A program made the position numbers and the translations under genes. From CAZWLY01 sp964634465 (GTDB lineage: Bacteria > Desulfobacterota > Desulfarculia > G963662305), in the NCBI GenBank assembly GCA_964634465.1, contig CAZWLY010000018.1:3209-67208 (forward strand): DNA of 64,000 nt, given 5' to 3'. Position 1 is the first letter of the stretch; each line of letters opens with the position of its first letter. The notes beneath the pieces are model-generated. The model saw only the letters and a list, made by a program, of their open reading frames with translations. It made no database searches and had not been told where the DNA came from. Below are positions 48,227 through 57,968 of this stretch, piece after piece.

Positions 48227-49402
48227 ATGAAACCCCTGTCCCACATCACCGACGGCTTCACCGAGTCGGTCATCCGCGAGATGACCAGGATCTGTCTCAA
48301 GCACGGCGGGGTCAACCTGGCCCAGGGCTTCCCCGACTTCGCCGCCCCGGAAGAGATCAAGGCGGTGGCGATGAAGGCCATCGAGGACGACCTGAACCAG
48401 TACGCGGTCACCTTTGGCGAGCCCCACCTGCGCCAAGCCATCACCGACAAGTTCGCCGAGTACAACCGGGTCGAATACGACCCCGACACCGACGTCACCG
48501 TCACCTGCGGCGCGACCGAAGCGATGATCGCCAGTCTGATGGCGATCATCAACCCCGGCGACGAGGTGGTCGTCTTCGAGCCGTTTTACGAAAACTACGG
48601 CCCGGACTCGATTCTTTCCGGGGCGAGGCCCCGGTATGTCACCCTCTACGCCCCCGACTGGAACTTCGACCCCGACGAGCTGGCCGCGGCGTTCAACGAG
48701 AAGACCAAGGCGATCATCATCAACACCCCGAACAACCCGACCGGCAAGGTCTTCAGCCGGGAGGAGCTGAACCTGATCGCCGAGCTGTGCCGCCGGTGGG
48801 ACGTCATCGCCGTCACCGACGAGATCTACGAGCACATCCTCTACGACGGCGCCGAGCACGTCTCCATCGCCTCGCTCGAGGGCATGAAAGAGCGGACGAT
48901 CACCATCAACGGCATCTCCAAGACCTACTCGCTGACCGGCTGGCGGATCGGTTGGACCATCGCCCAGCCGGAGATCACCGCGCGCATCAGAAAGGTCCAC
49001 GATTTCTTGACCGTCGGCGCGGCCCGGCCGCTCCAGGAGGGGGCCGCCTTCGCGCTCGGCCTGCCGGAGTCCTATTACGCCGAACTGGCGGCGATGTATG
49101 AGGAGCGCCGGAATCTCCTCTACGATCTCCTGCTCAAGGCCAAGCTTAAGCCCTCGCTGCCCAAGGGAGCCTACTACATCATCGCCCAGGCCGACGAGGT
49201 CATGGCCGAGTTGGACGTCGGCAACGACTTCGAGTTGGCCGGCAAGCTGATCGAACTGGTCGGGGTGGCCTCGGTGCCGGGCTCGTCGTTCTACTCGGGC
49301 GGCGGCAAGGGGTCGAAGGAGATACGCTTCTGCTTCTGCAAGAAGCCGGAGACCATGGCCGAGGTGGCCGAGCGACTCGGCCGACTGGCCCAGATGCTCT
49401 GA
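48227..49402 (+). CDS. Class I/II PLP-dependent aminotransferase
   Basis: The 391-residue fold-type I enzyme shows HGGVNLAQGFPDFAAPEEI, TVTCGATEAMIASL, INTPNNPTGKVF, AVTDEIYEHILYDG, the PLP lysine in NGISKTYSLTGWRIGW and the substrate-carboxylate Arg in EIRFCFCKKPE. It resembles methionine/kynurenine/glutamine transaminases (YbdL group). The amino donor is unknown. It is probably co-transcribed with the yjbQ-like gene. Confidence 0.93.
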   Translation: MKPLSHITDGFTESVIREMTRICLKHGGVNLAQGFPDFAAPEEIKAVAMKAIEDDLNQYAVTFGEPHLRQAITDKFAEYNRVEYDPDTDVTVTCGATEAMIASLMAIINPGDEVVVFEPFYENYGPDSILSGARPRYVTLYAPDWNFDPDELAAAFNEKTKAIIINTPNNPTGKVFSREELNLIAELCRRWDVIAVTDEIYEHILYDGAEHVSIASLEGMKERTITINGISKTYSLTGWRIGWTIAQPEITARIRKVHDFLTVGAARPLQEGAAFALGLPESYYAELAAMYEERRNLLYDLLLKAKLKPSLPKGAYYIIAQADEVMAELDVGNDFELAGKLIELVGVASVPGSSFYSGGGKGSKEIRFCFCKKPETMAEVAERLGRLAQML

Positions 49403-49521
49403 GGCGGCGCCGCACAAGCGTTCGATTGCCCGGCTCCGCCAAGAACCCCTATCGTGTATGAAAATTGTTTGCGGGACGCACCAATAGGGCGGCGCTCGGC
49501 GGGAGCCGGGCCAACGGCGGG

Positions 49522-51426
49522 ATGGGCCTCCGCCCGGCGGCGGGGTGGATCGCCTCCGGTCTGCTGGTCCTGGCCGTAACCGCCGTCACCTTCCCCCAAA
49601 TCGGGACCGCCCTGGCCCTTCCCGGGTTGGACGCGGCCTACTACTTGGCCCTGAATCACTTCCCCACCGCCGGCGTTCGAATCGGCCAGGACGTGCTCTT
49701 CTCCCTGGGACCGCTGGGCTTTTTGGACCTGACCCTGCCCCTGGGCGACAATCTGGGCCGGGCTTTGGTCTTCTGGACCCTGGTTCGACTGGGCTTTGCG
49801 GCGGCGCTGTTTTTCTACCTCCATCTGGCTCACCGCCGCTCTTCGACCCCGACGAGGATCGCCGTCGGCCTGGCGGCGGTGATCTACATCAACGCCCTGA
49901 ATCTCTTCCCTTTGGGCCTGGCCTTGGTTTTTCTGACCGGCCTCTTCCTGCTGCTCTATGAGGAGACGACGACCTATCGCTGGCTCTTTTCGGCCGTGTT
50001 GGCGGCGGTCTTGGCCCTTCTGATCAAGACCAGCTACGGCGTGCCGGCGGCGTTGGCGATCGCCGGCTTCTTTGTGGTCGAGCGGTGTCTTGGCGAGCGG
50101 GACGAGTTTTCCTGGCTGGTCGGTTTGGGCTTCGGCGTCGTCGGCCTGGCCGCGATCTGGCTTTTGGTCGGCAACGATCTTACCGACTTGGCCCGCTATT
50201 TGAGAGCCGTACTCGAGTTCTCCTCGGGCAACTCGTCGGCCATGACCCTCAATCCGGACCTGGGCTGGCCCTGGCTGGCTGGCTCGCTGGCGGCGCTTCT
50301 TGCGGCCGGGCTGCTCTGGGCCGGCCGGCGGGGGAGGCTGGCGCTGTCGATGTATCTTTTGCCGCTTTGGGCCGCCTTCAAGTACGGCGCCTCCCGGGCC
50401 GATCACCTGCCCCAGACGGCGTTCTTCCTCATCCTTCTGGCCGGGCTGGTTCTCTTGCTGGCCGAAAACCTGAAACGGCTCGTTCCAACCGCCGCCGTCC
50501 TGGCCGTCTCGATCGCCCTTTTCAGCGGCGGCTTCAGCCACCTGGACTATCCCAGCGTCAAGAACTTCGCTCTGGCCGGACTGGCCAAGGGGGCGGTGGA
50601 GTTTCGAGGGATTGCCCGCCTCAGGGAGAGTGTTTTCGGCTTCGCCCGCTACCGGGAGCGGCTGGCCGAGAGGCAACGGGCCGCCCTGACCGGACTCCGG
50701 CTGCCTGAAGGGGCCCGGGCCTATGTCGGCGACGCCTCGATCGACGGCTACCCCTGGGAGACGGGATATCTGGTCGCCGGGCGGTTCAACTGGCGGCCCC
50801 GGCCGGTCTTCCAGAGCTACATCGCCTACACCCCCTGGCTGGATACGCAAAACGCCCGGTTTTTTCGTAGCTCCAGCGCCCCGGAGTTCATCCTCTGGGA
50901 CCGGGTCCGGCTGAGTTCCATCGACGGCCGGTATCTGCTCTCGGACGAGCCCAAGACCGTCTACGAAATCCTGAGGCACTACTCCGTCGGCAACTGGGTC
51001 GGCCGGTTCAAGGTGACCTTGAAGCGCACCGACCGCCCCAGGCTGGGCCTGCCCCAAGAGGTCGGCCGGTTGAGCCCGGCCTGGGGCGAGTGGGTCGAGG
51101 TTCCGGCAAAAGACGGGTTCATCACCCTGGCCTCCATTGATTTCAAACGGACGCTTTGGGGCCTGGTGCAGCGCTGGGTCTACAAGGAGTTCGAGATCGT
51201 CGTCCAGGCCGAGCTGGCGGACGGGCGGATGGTTTCGCACCGGATCGTACCCGACAACGCCCCCTCCGGCCTGTGGATCAGCCCCTATCTCGAGCGTCTC
51301 GGCCTTAAGGGGCTTTATGCCGGCGGGGTCAGGGTCAAAAGAATCCGCTTGCTCAACGCCAACCGCCGCTTCGAGCCGCGCTTCGAGTTGGCCTGGCGGC
51401 TGGTCGAGATCAAAGAAGGCGCTTAG
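49522..51426 (+). CDS. Polytopic membrane protein of unknown function, glycosyltransferase-39-like layout
   Basis: The 634-residue product has roughly 10-12 hydrophobic segments in the first 330 residues, then about 300 soluble, probably extracytoplasmic residues. The layout resembles lipid-linked-sugar glycosyltransferases (GT-C), but I recognise no catalytic motif beyond an acidic residue in a first-loop position (LPGLDAAYYLALNHFP). The C-terminal half has several Trp/Tyr-rich beta-type stretches. The start is uncertain: the ATG at 49522 gives a short N-terminus before the first membrane helix, and a TTG at 49465 is the alternative. Neither has a good ribosome-binding site. Confidence 0.7.
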   Translation: MGLRPAAGWIASGLLVLAVTAVTFPQIGTALALPGLDAAYYLALNHFPTAGVRIGQDVLFSLGPLGFLDLTLPLGDNLGRALVFWTLVRLGFAAALFFYLHLAHRRSSTPTRIAVGLAAVIYINALNLFPLGLALVFLTGLFLLLYEETTTYRWLFSAVLAAVLALLIKTSYGVPAALAIAGFFVVERCLGERDEFSWLVGLGFGVVGLAAIWLLVGNDLTDLARYLRAVLEFSSGNSSAMTLNPDLGWPWLAGSLAALLAAGLLWAGRRGRLALSMYLLPLWAAFKYGASRADHLPQTAFFLILLAGLVLLLAENLKRLVPTAAVLAVSIALFSGGFSHLDYPSVKNFALAGLAKGAVEFRGIARLRESVFGFARYRERLAERQRAALTGLRLPEGARAYVGDASIDGYPWETGYLVAGRFNWRPRPVFQSYIAYTPWLDTQNARFFRSSSAPEFILWDRVRLSSIDGRYLLSDEPKTVYEILRHYSVGNWVGRFKVTLKRTDRPRLGLPQEVGRLSPAWGEWVEVPAKDGFITLASIDFKRTLWGLVQRWVYKEFEIVVQAELADGRMVSHRIVPDNAPSGLWISPYLERLGLKGLYAGGVRVKRIRLLNANRRFEPRFELAWRLVEIKEGA

Positions 51427-51485
51427 CCCGCTGGCGGCGCGGGCCTCACCGCTGGCCGGGCTCCGGGCCGAGGCGGATTCTCCGC

Positions 51486-52118
51486 CTAGCGCTCGCCTTT
51501 GACCACGAAGTCGTCGAAGGCGATCTTGACCCCGCCCTTTTTGACCGACTGGACGTAGAGGCCGACGTAGCCGCCCTTGATGATCGGGTCGCTGACCTCG
51601 GTCAGAAGCTGGCCGTCGATGAAGAGCCGGGCCTTGGGCGGCTCGACGACCAGCTTGAGACGATGGCGTCGATCGTCGATCTTCTTGCTTTTGCTCCACC
51701 GCCTTAAAAGGGCCCACTCGTTGCCGGCGAACTTCCTGATCTGATAGTAGCCGTCGCTGGAGATGCCGGCGTGCCAGAACTCGTTGTCAGAGACGTTGAC
51801 GATCAGGCCGAAACCATTGTTGGTCGGGCCGTCCAGACGTTGGCAATCGACCTCGGCGGTGAAAGATTTGAGCCGCTTTTGGGGATCGTTGGGCGTTTGA
51901 AAGACCATCAGCAAATCGTCCTCGACGGTCATGACCAACCGCTCATCGACGATCTTGGTCGTGGCCCCTTCGGTCTCGCTTTCGCTGAAATATTGGGACT
52001 GGTTGTTGTCGAAAGACTCCTCGATCACCACCTCATCCGCCTGGACGGTCCCGGCGAAAAGCAGCCCGATGATCAGTCCTATCCCGAAGATGAACCCTAA
52101 ATTGCACCTTCCTCCCAT
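51486..52118 (-). CDS. Secreted concanavalin-like/DUF1080-like protein
   Basis: The 210-residue product begins with a signal peptide (CNLGFIFGIGLIIGLLFAGTVQA) cleaved near ADEVV. The mature part resembles the 3-keto-disaccharide hydrolase/LamG-type beta-sandwich: EESFDNNQSQYF, NNGFGLIVNVSDNEFWHAGISSDGYYQIRKF, HRLKLVVEPPKARLFIDGQLLTEV and GGYVGLYVQS. Catalytic residues are not evident, so it may bind a carbohydrate or surface ligand. The ATG at 52118 has GGGGAGGG seven bases upstream. It faces the membrane-protein gene. Confidence 0.82.
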   Translation of the reverse strand: MGGRCNLGFIFGIGLIIGLLFAGTVQADEVVIEESFDNNQSQYFSESETEGATTKIVDERLVMTVEDDLLMVFQTPNDPQKRLKSFTAEVDCQRLDGPTNNGFGLIVNVSDNEFWHAGISSDGYYQIRKFAGNEWALLRRWSKSKKIDDRRHRLKLVVEPPKARLFIDGQLLTEVSDPIIKGGYVGLYVQSVKKGGVKIAFDDFVVKGER

Positions 52119-52856
52119 GCTCGACCCTCCCCTCGGATAGCCAGTTGACCCTCTCATTCGCTCCTGCGTTCCCATTATCATACCTCAAACCGAACCGGCC
52201 GCGGCCGGTCTCGAACCTGGCTCCTTGACCTATCATATCAAATCATACCTGTCCTGTGCCGGTGTCGCGCGCCCGTTCAGGCTGCCGGTGGTGATCCCGC
52301 CGGTTCCGGCCCTCGTCTGCCTGCAATGGTGGACCGAGCGCCGCAGCCGGCTCCGAAGGCGGCTTCGGCGGAGGGCGATGCGCCCCAGGGGACGATGGAC
52401 TCCAGCCCCGCTGTCGCCGGAAATGGTATGAATCGATGAAGGAATACAGAAAGACCCGTATCTCTGCCGGGCCTGTTGCCACGAAAAGCGTTCCGCCGGA
52501 GCCGGAACGTGAAGGGCGAAACGCCGCTCGGAAAAAGATGGTCGTTTATTATTTCTAACCCTCCTGTGACGTGTGAGTGATCGCGATCGGACCCTAACCA
52601 TTCATCACAAGGCCGGTTGTTCTCTTGACTTGCATTCGGCCGCCAATAGGACTATGCATGTTACTTGACAGCCGGTTCGGGTGGGCGGGCATGTCATCAT
52701 CGGGATCACGGGGCAGAGGGGGGAATTCGCCGTGGACGTTGGGCCCGAAGCCGTCCGGGATTCAATAATTATTCAGCCGAGAGACGATTATCTGAACAGA
52801 CGACTCGTGTCAGGAAGCGGAGAGTCGCCGGCCGCTCCGAACACCTGGAGGGACAG
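52119..52856. other. Large intergenic region with hairpins
   Basis: About 740 bases without a credible gene lie between the secreted-protein gene (-) and the sensor-kinase gene (+). AT-rich, TATGAT-like words at about 52180-52250 may include the minus-strand promoter. A perfect 7-bp stem (CGTTCCG/CGGAACG, 52489-52509) and neighbouring GC-rich words could form structured RNA. TTGACT at 52625 could be a -35 element for the kinase operon, but no good -10 follows. Confidence 0.4.
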
Positions 52857-55610
52857 ATGGTGAACATCCTTATAGTCGATGACGATTTGGATTTTCGTCT
52901 TGTCATGAAGGGATTCCTGGAAAAAGAGGACTACGTTTGCACCTTGGCCGCAAGCGCCGCCGAAGCTCGCCAGGCGATGGATGAGCGGAGCTTCGAATTG
53001 ATGGTTCTGGACGTCAAAATGCCCGGCGAGTCCGGGATCGATTTTCTGAACGCCGTCCATCCGTCTATCCAGGACACGGCGGTGGTGGTGATCAGTGGAA
53101 TAGACGATCCCGAATTGGCCGAGGCGGCCTTGGAACTGGGAGCCTACGGCTATCTGATAAAACCGGTCGGCCGTAACGAGGTGTTGATCACCGTTGCCAA
53201 CGCCCTGCGCCGCCGCGAGTTGGAGATAGCCGGCCGGCGCTATCGACAGCGACTGGAGGACTTGACCGCCCAGCAAGCCGCCGAGTTGGCCGAGAGCGAA
53301 GACCGTTTTCGACGCCTGGTCGAAACGATGACCGAAGGTCTGGGCGTGATGGACGAGAATGGGCGGTTGAGCTATGTCAACGAGCGGTTGTGCGAGATGC
53401 TCGGTTATTCCAGCGAGGAGTTGCTCGGCCGCCAGATTCCGGATTTGCTGGACGAGGTCGAGAAGAAGAAATGGGAGCGGGAGATAGAAAAACGACGCCA
53501 CGGCAAGGAGACGCGCTATGAGATCGCCTGGCTGACCAAAGGCGGCGGGAGGCTCCACACCCTCGTCTCCGGGAAGCCCATTATAGACGAGGAGGGTCGT
53601 TTCAAAGGCAGCATCGGGGTGATCACCGACCTCACCGAGCAACGCCAGAGGATCAAAGAGCTTTCCTGCCTTTACTCCGTCGCCGAGTTGTGCGTCCAGC
53701 CCGACCTGTCATGGCCGGAGATCGCCCGGCGAGTGATCGACCTTATCCCCGACGCCTGGCCGTATGAAGGCGTCACCGGCGTCCGAATGGTGATAGACGG
53801 CCAGGAGTTCGAAACCGACGGTTTTTCGCCCGGCGAGTGGGCGCTGCAGGCCGAAATCGTAATCAAGAACGAACCGGTGGGAACCTTCGAGGTGCACTAC
53901 GATCGAAAACGGGACGATGAGGCCGGCGGCGCGTTCCTCGAAGAAGAGAGGCGGCTGATCAATACCACCGCCGGTCTGGTCGGCGCCGCAGTGGAGGCGC
54001 AAAAGGCGAAAGCGACCATCGCCGAAAGAGAGGCCGAATACCACGAGCTGATCCACAACATAAACAGCATCATCCTGCGGATCGACCCTCAAGGGCGGAT
54101 CACCTTCATCAACGAGTACGCCCAGGAATTCTTCGGCTACTCCGAGGAGGAGATCATCGGCCGCCCGGCCTTGGGGACGATCACTCCGGAGAGAGAGTCC
54201 ACCGGCCGGGACCTGACAGAACTGGTCCGCTCCATTACCAGCGATCCCGGCCGCCATGCCTTCTCTGAAAACGAAAACATCAAGAAGAACGGAGAGAGGG
54301 TCTGGGTGGCCTGGACCAATCGGGCGGTGATGGACGAAGAGGGCCGGTTGGTGGAGATACTGTCCGTGGGGACGGACATAACCCCGCTCAAGTATGCCGC
54401 GGAGGCGGTCAGGGAACGGGAGGAGCGCCTGCGGATGATAATGGACACCGTCACCGCCGGGATTCTGATCATCGACGCAGAAACGCGCACCATAGTGGAC
54501 GCCAATCCGGCGGTGCTGGAGACTCTGGGCGCCTCCAGGGACCAAGTGGTCGGTTCTGTCTGCCATCGCAACATCTGCCCGGCCAGGGAAGGAGAGTGTC
54601 CGATCCTCGATCGTGGAGAGTCGATCGTCAATATGGAGCGGACCCTGCTGAGGCTGGACGGAAAGGAGGTGCCGGTTCTCGAAACCTGCGTGCCCCTCAT
54701 GCTGGAAGGGCGGGATCACCTCCTGGAGACGTTCGTCGACATCACCGAACGCAAGATCGTAGAGAGCCAGTTGGCCCAGGCCCACAAACTTGAATCGATC
54801 GGTCAGTTGGCGGCCGGCATCGCCCACGAGATCAACACCCCGATCCAATACGTCGGCGATAACACCCGCTTTCTCCAGGAGGCTTTCAGCGATCTTGGCC
54901 GGGTGCTGGAGAAATACGGCGAATTGATGGCCGCGCTCAAGGGCGGCGGGGTGACGGCGGAACTGATCGATGCGGTGGAAGCGGTCGTCGAAGAGGTCGA
55001 GCTCGATTATCTGGCCGAGGATATCCCCCAGGCCATCGAGCAGTCGCTCGAAGGGGTGGAGCGGGTCGCCTCCATCGTCCGGGCGATGAAGGAGTTTTCC
55101 CATCCCGGCGGCGAAGAGAAGACGGCCGTCGATCTGAATCGAACCATCCAGAACACCGTCACCGTGGCCCGGAACGAATGGAAGTACGTGGCCGAGATGG
55201 AGTTGGATCTCGATCCGTCTCTGCCGCCGGTGCCCTTGCTGGTGGGGGAGTTCAACCAGGCCGTTTTGAACATGATCATCAACGCCGCCCACGCCATCGC
55301 CGAGGTGGTGGGCGACGGTTCCCAGGAGAAGGGGACCATCACCGTCTCCACCCGACGCCAGGGGGACTGGGTGGAGGTCCGCATCAGCGATACCGGCCCC
55401 GGCATTCCGGAGGCGATCAGGAACCGGGTCTTCGATCCTTTCTTCACCACCAAGGAGGTGGGCAAGGGGACCGGTCAGGGGCTGGCCCTGGCCCGGGCGG
55501 TGGTGGTCGATAAACTGGGCGGCGAGTTGACTTTCGAGACAGAGCCCGGCCGGGGAACGGATTTCATCATTCGCTTGCCCCTGGAATCCGACAGCCCGGA
55601 GGAGGCCTGA
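52857..55610 (+). CDS. Multi-domain sensor histidine kinase with N-terminal receiver domain
   Basis: The 917-residue soluble product contains, in order: a receiver (1-120, NILIVDDDLDF, Asp in LMVLDVKMPGESG), a PAS (about 145-265), a GAF-like region (about 270-385), two PAS domains (about 400-640), a HisKA (HEINTPIQYVGDNTRF) and an HATPase (N-box FNQAVLNMIINAAHAI, G1 SDTGPGIPEA, G2 GTGQGLALARAVV). A cysteine group in the last PAS (CHRNICPAREGECPIL) may bind a redox centre. There is no membrane segment. The ATG at 52857 follows GGAGGG; the frame is open far upstream but that part is Arg-rich and unlike a protein. Confidence 0.92.
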   Translation: MVNILIVDDDLDFRLVMKGFLEKEDYVCTLAASAAEARQAMDERSFELMVLDVKMPGESGIDFLNAVHPSIQDTAVVVISGIDDPELAEAALELGAYGYLIKPVGRNEVLITVANALRRRELEIAGRRYRQRLEDLTAQQAAELAESEDRFRRLVETMTEGLGVMDENGRLSYVNERLCEMLGYSSEELLGRQIPDLLDEVEKKKWEREIEKRRHGKETRYEIAWLTKGGGRLHTLVSGKPIIDEEGRFKGSIGVITDLTEQRQRIKELSCLYSVAELCVQPDLSWPEIARRVIDLIPDAWPYEGVTGVRMVIDGQEFETDGFSPGEWALQAEIVIKNEPVGTFEVHYDRKRDDEAGGAFLEEERRLINTTAGLVGAAVEAQKAKATIAEREAEYHELIHNINSIILRIDPQGRITFINEYAQEFFGYSEEEIIGRPALGTITPERESTGRDLTELVRSITSDPGRHAFSENENIKKNGERVWVAWTNRAVMDEEGRLVEILSVGTDITPLKYAAEAVREREERLRMIMDTVTAGILIIDAETRTIVDANPAVLETLGASRDQVVGSVCHRNICPAREGECPILDRGESIVNMERTLLRLDGKEVPVLETCVPLMLEGRDHLLETFVDITERKIVESQLAQAHKLESIGQLAAGIAHEINTPIQYVGDNTRFLQEAFSDLGRVLEKYGELMAALKGGGVTAELIDAVEAVVEEVELDYLAEDIPQAIEQSLEGVERVASIVRAMKEFSHPGGEEKTAVDLNRTIQNTVTVARNEWKYVAEMELDLDPSLPPVPLLVGEFNQAVLNMIINAAHAIAEVVGDGSQEKGTITVSTRRQGDWVEVRISDTGPGIPEAIRNRVFDPFFTTKEVGKGTGQGLALARAVVVDKLGGELTFETEPGRGTDFIIRLPLESDSPEEA

Positions 55611-55612
55611 TC

Positions 55613-56833
55613 ATGAAACGAAAGGTCCTCTTTGTCGATGACGAGCCCAACGTGCTGCGGGGGCTCAGGCGGTTACTGAGAGGCATGCGCCACGAGTGGG
55701 ACATGGTCTTTGTGGAGAGCGGAGCCGAGGCCCTGGAAGCCCTGGAGAAAGGGCCGTTCGACGTCATCGTAACCGACATGCGCATGCCCGGCATGGACGG
55801 CGCGGACTTGTTGTCCCAAGTGATGGAACGCTACCCCTGGATCGTGCGGATCGTTCTTTCCGGCCACTCGGAGAAGGAGATGATCCTCAAGGCGGCCCGG
55901 CCGACCCACCAGTTTTTGTCCAAGCCGTGCGACCCTGAACTGCTCAAGGCCACGGTGGCCCGGGCCTGCGCCTTGCGGGATGTGGTGACCAACAAAACCG
56001 CCAGAGAGGCCGTCTCCAAGATCGACGCCTTGCCGGCCCTGCCGGACGTCTATGTCGAGTTGATGGAGCAACTGCGCTCTCCGGCTTCTTCGGCCGCCAC
56101 CATCGGGCGCATCATCGCCAAGGACGGCGGGTTGACGGCCGACATCCTGAAGATGGCCAACTCGTCGTTTTTCGGATTCGCCCGGCATATCTCCAGTCCG
56201 GAGGAGGCGGTGGCCTTGCTGGGGGTAGAGGTGGTGCAAGGCCTGATCCTGTCGGCCCACTTGATGGGCGTCTACAATCCCGACAAGATCAGCGGTTTTT
56301 CCCTGGAAGCGTTGTGGACGCACTGCCAGGCCGTCGGCGGGATGGCCAGACAGATCGCCCGCAGCGAGATCAAGGACCGCCGGGTCATCGACCACGCCTA
56401 CATCGCCGGCCTGCTCCATGACGTGGGCAAACTGGTTCTGGCGGCCAGCCTGAGCGATGAGTTCAATGCCGTCATGGCCCGGGTCAGAGCGGAAGACCGC
56501 CTGGTCTGGGAGGTCGAGAGAGAACTGCTCGGCACCAGCCACGCCGAGATAGGAGCCTACCTCCTGGGCCTGTGGGGGCTGCCCGACGCCGTAGTCGAGG
56601 CGCTGACCTTCCACCATCTCCCCTCGGCCAGCCAGGCGCCCGGCTTTACGCCCTTGACGGCCGTGCATGCGGCCGATGTTCTGGAACACGAGCTGGTCAA
56701 GATCAACGAACATTACGACGTTCCCCAGTTCGACATGGACTACCTGGCCTCGCGCCATTTGACCGACCGCCTGCCCCAATGGCGAGCACTCTGCATCGAA
56801 CACCTCGGCGTGGGAGACGATGATGAAGGATAA
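55613..56833 (+). CDS. Response regulator with HDOD output domain
   Basis: The 406-residue product has a receiver domain (KVLFVDDEPNVLRGLRRLL, Asp in VIVTDMRMPGMDG) and an HDOD domain (about 135-340, with IDALPALPDVYVELMEQL, MANSSFFGFAR and YIAGLLHDVGKLVLA). HDOD proteins are usually non-catalytic signalling modules. It begins two bases after the kinase stop and ends overlapping the next gene by 14 bases, so the three genes are tightly coupled. Confidence 0.95.
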   Translation: MKRKVLFVDDEPNVLRGLRRLLRGMRHEWDMVFVESGAEALEALEKGPFDVIVTDMRMPGMDGADLLSQVMERYPWIVRIVLSGHSEKEMILKAARPTHQFLSKPCDPELLKATVARACALRDVVTNKTAREAVSKIDALPALPDVYVELMEQLRSPASSAATIGRIIAKDGGLTADILKMANSSFFGFARHISSPEEAVALLGVEVVQGLILSAHLMGVYNPDKISGFSLEALWTHCQAVGGMARQIARSEIKDRRVIDHAYIAGLLHDVGKLVLAASLSDEFNAVMARVRAEDRLVWEVERELLGTSHAEIGAYLLGLWGLPDAVVEALTFHHLPSASQAPGFTPLTAVHAADVLEHELVKINEHYDVPQFDMDYLASRHLTDRLPQWRALCIEHLGVGDDDEG

Positions 56834-57959
56834 GGTCCTGCTGGTCGACGACGAAGCCAATGTGCTGGCCGGCTACAAGCGCCAGTTGAGAAAGCTTTTT
56901 TCCATCGAGACCGCCCAAAGCGGAGCCGAGGGTCTGGAGGCGATCGAGTCGAAAGGCCCCTTCGCGGTCATCGTTTCCGATCTGCGTATGCCCGGCATGG
57001 ACGGCATCGAGTTTCTGGCCCAGGCCCGGGTGGCGACTCCGGACAGCGCCCGGATAATGCTCACCGGGTTTGCCGACGTGCAAAACGCCATAGATGCGGT
57101 CAACGAGGGCAACATCTTCCGTTTCCTGACCAAGCCGTGCGAACCGGTGGTCTTGGCCAAGGCGATCGCCGCCGGAGTCAAACAGTATCGGCTGGTGATC
57201 GCGGAAAGAGAGTTGCTGGAGCAGACGTTGCGAGGCAGCGTCAAGGTCCTGACCGACATCCTGTCGCTGCTCAACCCCGAGGCCTTCGGGCGGGCCTCCA
57301 GGGTCACCCACTATGTCACCGAGATCGTCCGCCTGCTGGGCGAGGATCAGGTCTGGCAGTATGAAACCGCGGCCATGCTCTCCCAGATAGGTTGCGTCAC
57401 CCTCCCTGTCCATGTGGTCAGAAAAGTGGTCAAGGGACGCCCCCTGAGCAGCGAAGAGACCAAGATTTACGCCAAGCACCCCGAGATCGCCGCCGAGTTG
57501 GTGTCCAACATTCCCCGGCTGGACGAGATCAGCGAGATGATCGCCTACCAAGAGAAACGCTTCGACGGTTCGGGGCCGCCCGAAGACGATCGCCGGCAGG
57601 AAGGGATCCCCCTGGGGGCCCGGATATTGAAGGTGGTGCTCGATTTCGACGCCTTGGTCTTTTCGGGAGACTCGAAAGGGCGGGCCTTGGTCAAGCTCAA
57701 AGAGCGGGCAGGGTGGTACGATCCGGCCGTGCTGACCGCTCTGGAGATGGCGCTGGGCGTCGAAGCCAAGTACGAGACCCTCGACGTTGGGGTCTACGGC
57801 CTGAAAGAGGGTATGATCCTGGCCGAAGATGTGGTCGGCGGAGAGAAGAAGCTGCTGGCCAAGGGCCAGGAGCTCAGCGGCACGATCATCAAGTATATCC
57901 GCAACTACCACCGGGCCGTGGGGGTGGATGAGCCGATCAAGGTGATCGTGCCCCTCTAA
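56820..57959 (+). CDS. Response regulator with degenerate HD-GYP-like domain
   Basis: The 379-residue product has a receiver (VLLVDDEANVLAGY, Asp in VIVSDLRMPGMDG) and a region aligned with HD-GYP phosphodiesterases. The expected HD pair is replaced (AMLSQIGCVTLP instead of ALLHDIGKI-type), and the GYP part reads YQEKRFDGSGPP instead of HHE..DG.GYP. Metal ligands are therefore incomplete and c-di-GMP hydrolysis is unlikely. The last 60 residues form a conserved-looking beta-rich tail (EGMILAEDVVGGEKKLLAKGQEL). It overlaps the HDOD gene. Confidence 0.9.
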   Translation: MMKDKVLLVDDEANVLAGYKRQLRKLFSIETAQSGAEGLEAIESKGPFAVIVSDLRMPGMDGIEFLAQARVATPDSARIMLTGFADVQNAIDAVNEGNIFRFLTKPCEPVVLAKAIAAGVKQYRLVIAERELLEQTLRGSVKVLTDILSLLNPEAFGRASRVTHYVTEIVRLLGEDQVWQYETAAMLSQIGCVTLPVHVVRKVVKGRPLSSEETKIYAKHPEIAAELVSNIPRLDEISEMIAYQEKRFDGSGPPEDDRRQEGIPLGARILKVVLDFDALVFSGDSKGRALVKLKERAGWYDPAVLTALEMALGVEAKYETLDVGVYGLKEGMILAEDVVGGEKKLLAKGQELSGTIIKYIRNYHRAVGVDEPIKVIVPL

Positions 57960-57968
57960 CTTTACGGG

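Noticed and set aside
52430..52560. Possible c-di-GMP riboswitch before the signalling operon
   Set aside because: The conserved CACGCACAGGGCAAACC and GGGACGCAAAGCC blocks are absent on both strands.
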